Source: Ascaris suum (lineage: Eukaryota; Nematoda; Chromadorea; Rhabditida; Ascarididae). From it: 64,000 nucleotides of DNA. Position 1 is the first letter of the stretch. Each line of letters opens with the position of its first letter. The position numbers and the translations under genes were made by a program. The notes beneath the pieces were generated by a model. The model was not told where the DNA came from, did no database searches, and saw only the letters and a program-made list of their open reading frames with translations. Location: NCBI GenBank assembly GCA_013433145.1, contig CM024169.1, positions 2,604,001-2,668,000 of the forward strand, given 5' to 3'. Positions 63,680 to 64,000 of this stretch are shown piece after piece.

Positions 63680-64000
63680 ATTGTAACCCGACAATGTTGA
63701 AAAGCGATTCCTTTATGAGATTTAATAGTACCAATCGATCTAAAGTTTACTTCATTGTCTGTCTCTGATCGTCATTATTCGGGAAGTTGCGATATCCGAA
63801 ATATTATGATTTCTTAAGGGGATATTGGCGACAATTCAGAAGTGTACATTCTGCTTGTTATCGTGTAATGATTCTCAACACGTTGTTGTCTTCATGAGTT
63901 GAATGTCAGCTAGGCGCTTCACATGCATTCACATTTATTTCCTCTTTAAAGCGACCATACTTTAAAACGCTTCATCCGCCAGAAATTACTGAAGAATACC

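Overview
This is an AT-rich eukaryotic window, almost certainly from an animal and probably an invertebrate. The evidence is spliced coding exons with GT-AG borders, a leucine-rich-repeat gene split by an intron of about 1.8 kb, short introns (about 50-190 bases) in the smaller gene models, and very long pure (TA)n arrays. A nematode would fit, but nothing here proves the phylum. There are no bacterial operons, CRISPR arrays, rRNA genes or insertion sequences. I cannot exclude a missed tRNA without a scan.

Layout. 1-3.6 kb (+): three exons of a leucine-rich-repeat (LRR) protein carrying an LRR C-terminal cap; this is the best-supported gene, and its 5' end lies outside the window or was not found. 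4.7-6.1 kb (+): a small cysteine-rich gene model. 9.8-10.3 kb (-): a two-exon helical or basic protein model. 16.5-16.8 kb (-): a terminal exon with a polyadenylation signal. 18.4-19.0 kb: a GC-richer block of ambiguous reading. 21.6-22.5 kb (-): two ORFs and a perfect 20-bp hairpin. 24.8 kb (+): a well-bounded internal exon. 40.2-41.7 kb (+): two small multi-exon models. 46.7-48.2 kb: a plus-strand and a minus-strand model facing each other. 50.6-51.5 kb (+): an exon resembling the N-terminus of VPS11, and a separate terminal exon. 52.1-52.7 kb (+): a four-exon model. 55.0-55.3 kb (-), 57.0-57.3 kb (+), 58.5-58.7 kb (-) and 59.4-59.5 kb (+): small models or ORFs.

At least thirteen long AT microsatellites or AT-rich arrays, one as long as 286 bases, sit in introns and intergenic DNA. 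They generate most of the long but meaningless open frames (Tyr-Ile repeats). The rest is AT-rich DNA in which I see no supported gene. The longest non-repeat ORFs (about 140 codons) are close to what chance gives at this composition. Models other than the LRR gene therefore rest on splice sites, phase agreement and codon appearance, and they carry moderate to low confidence. I see no coordinated pathway or gene system; neighbouring models do not share a recognisable function.
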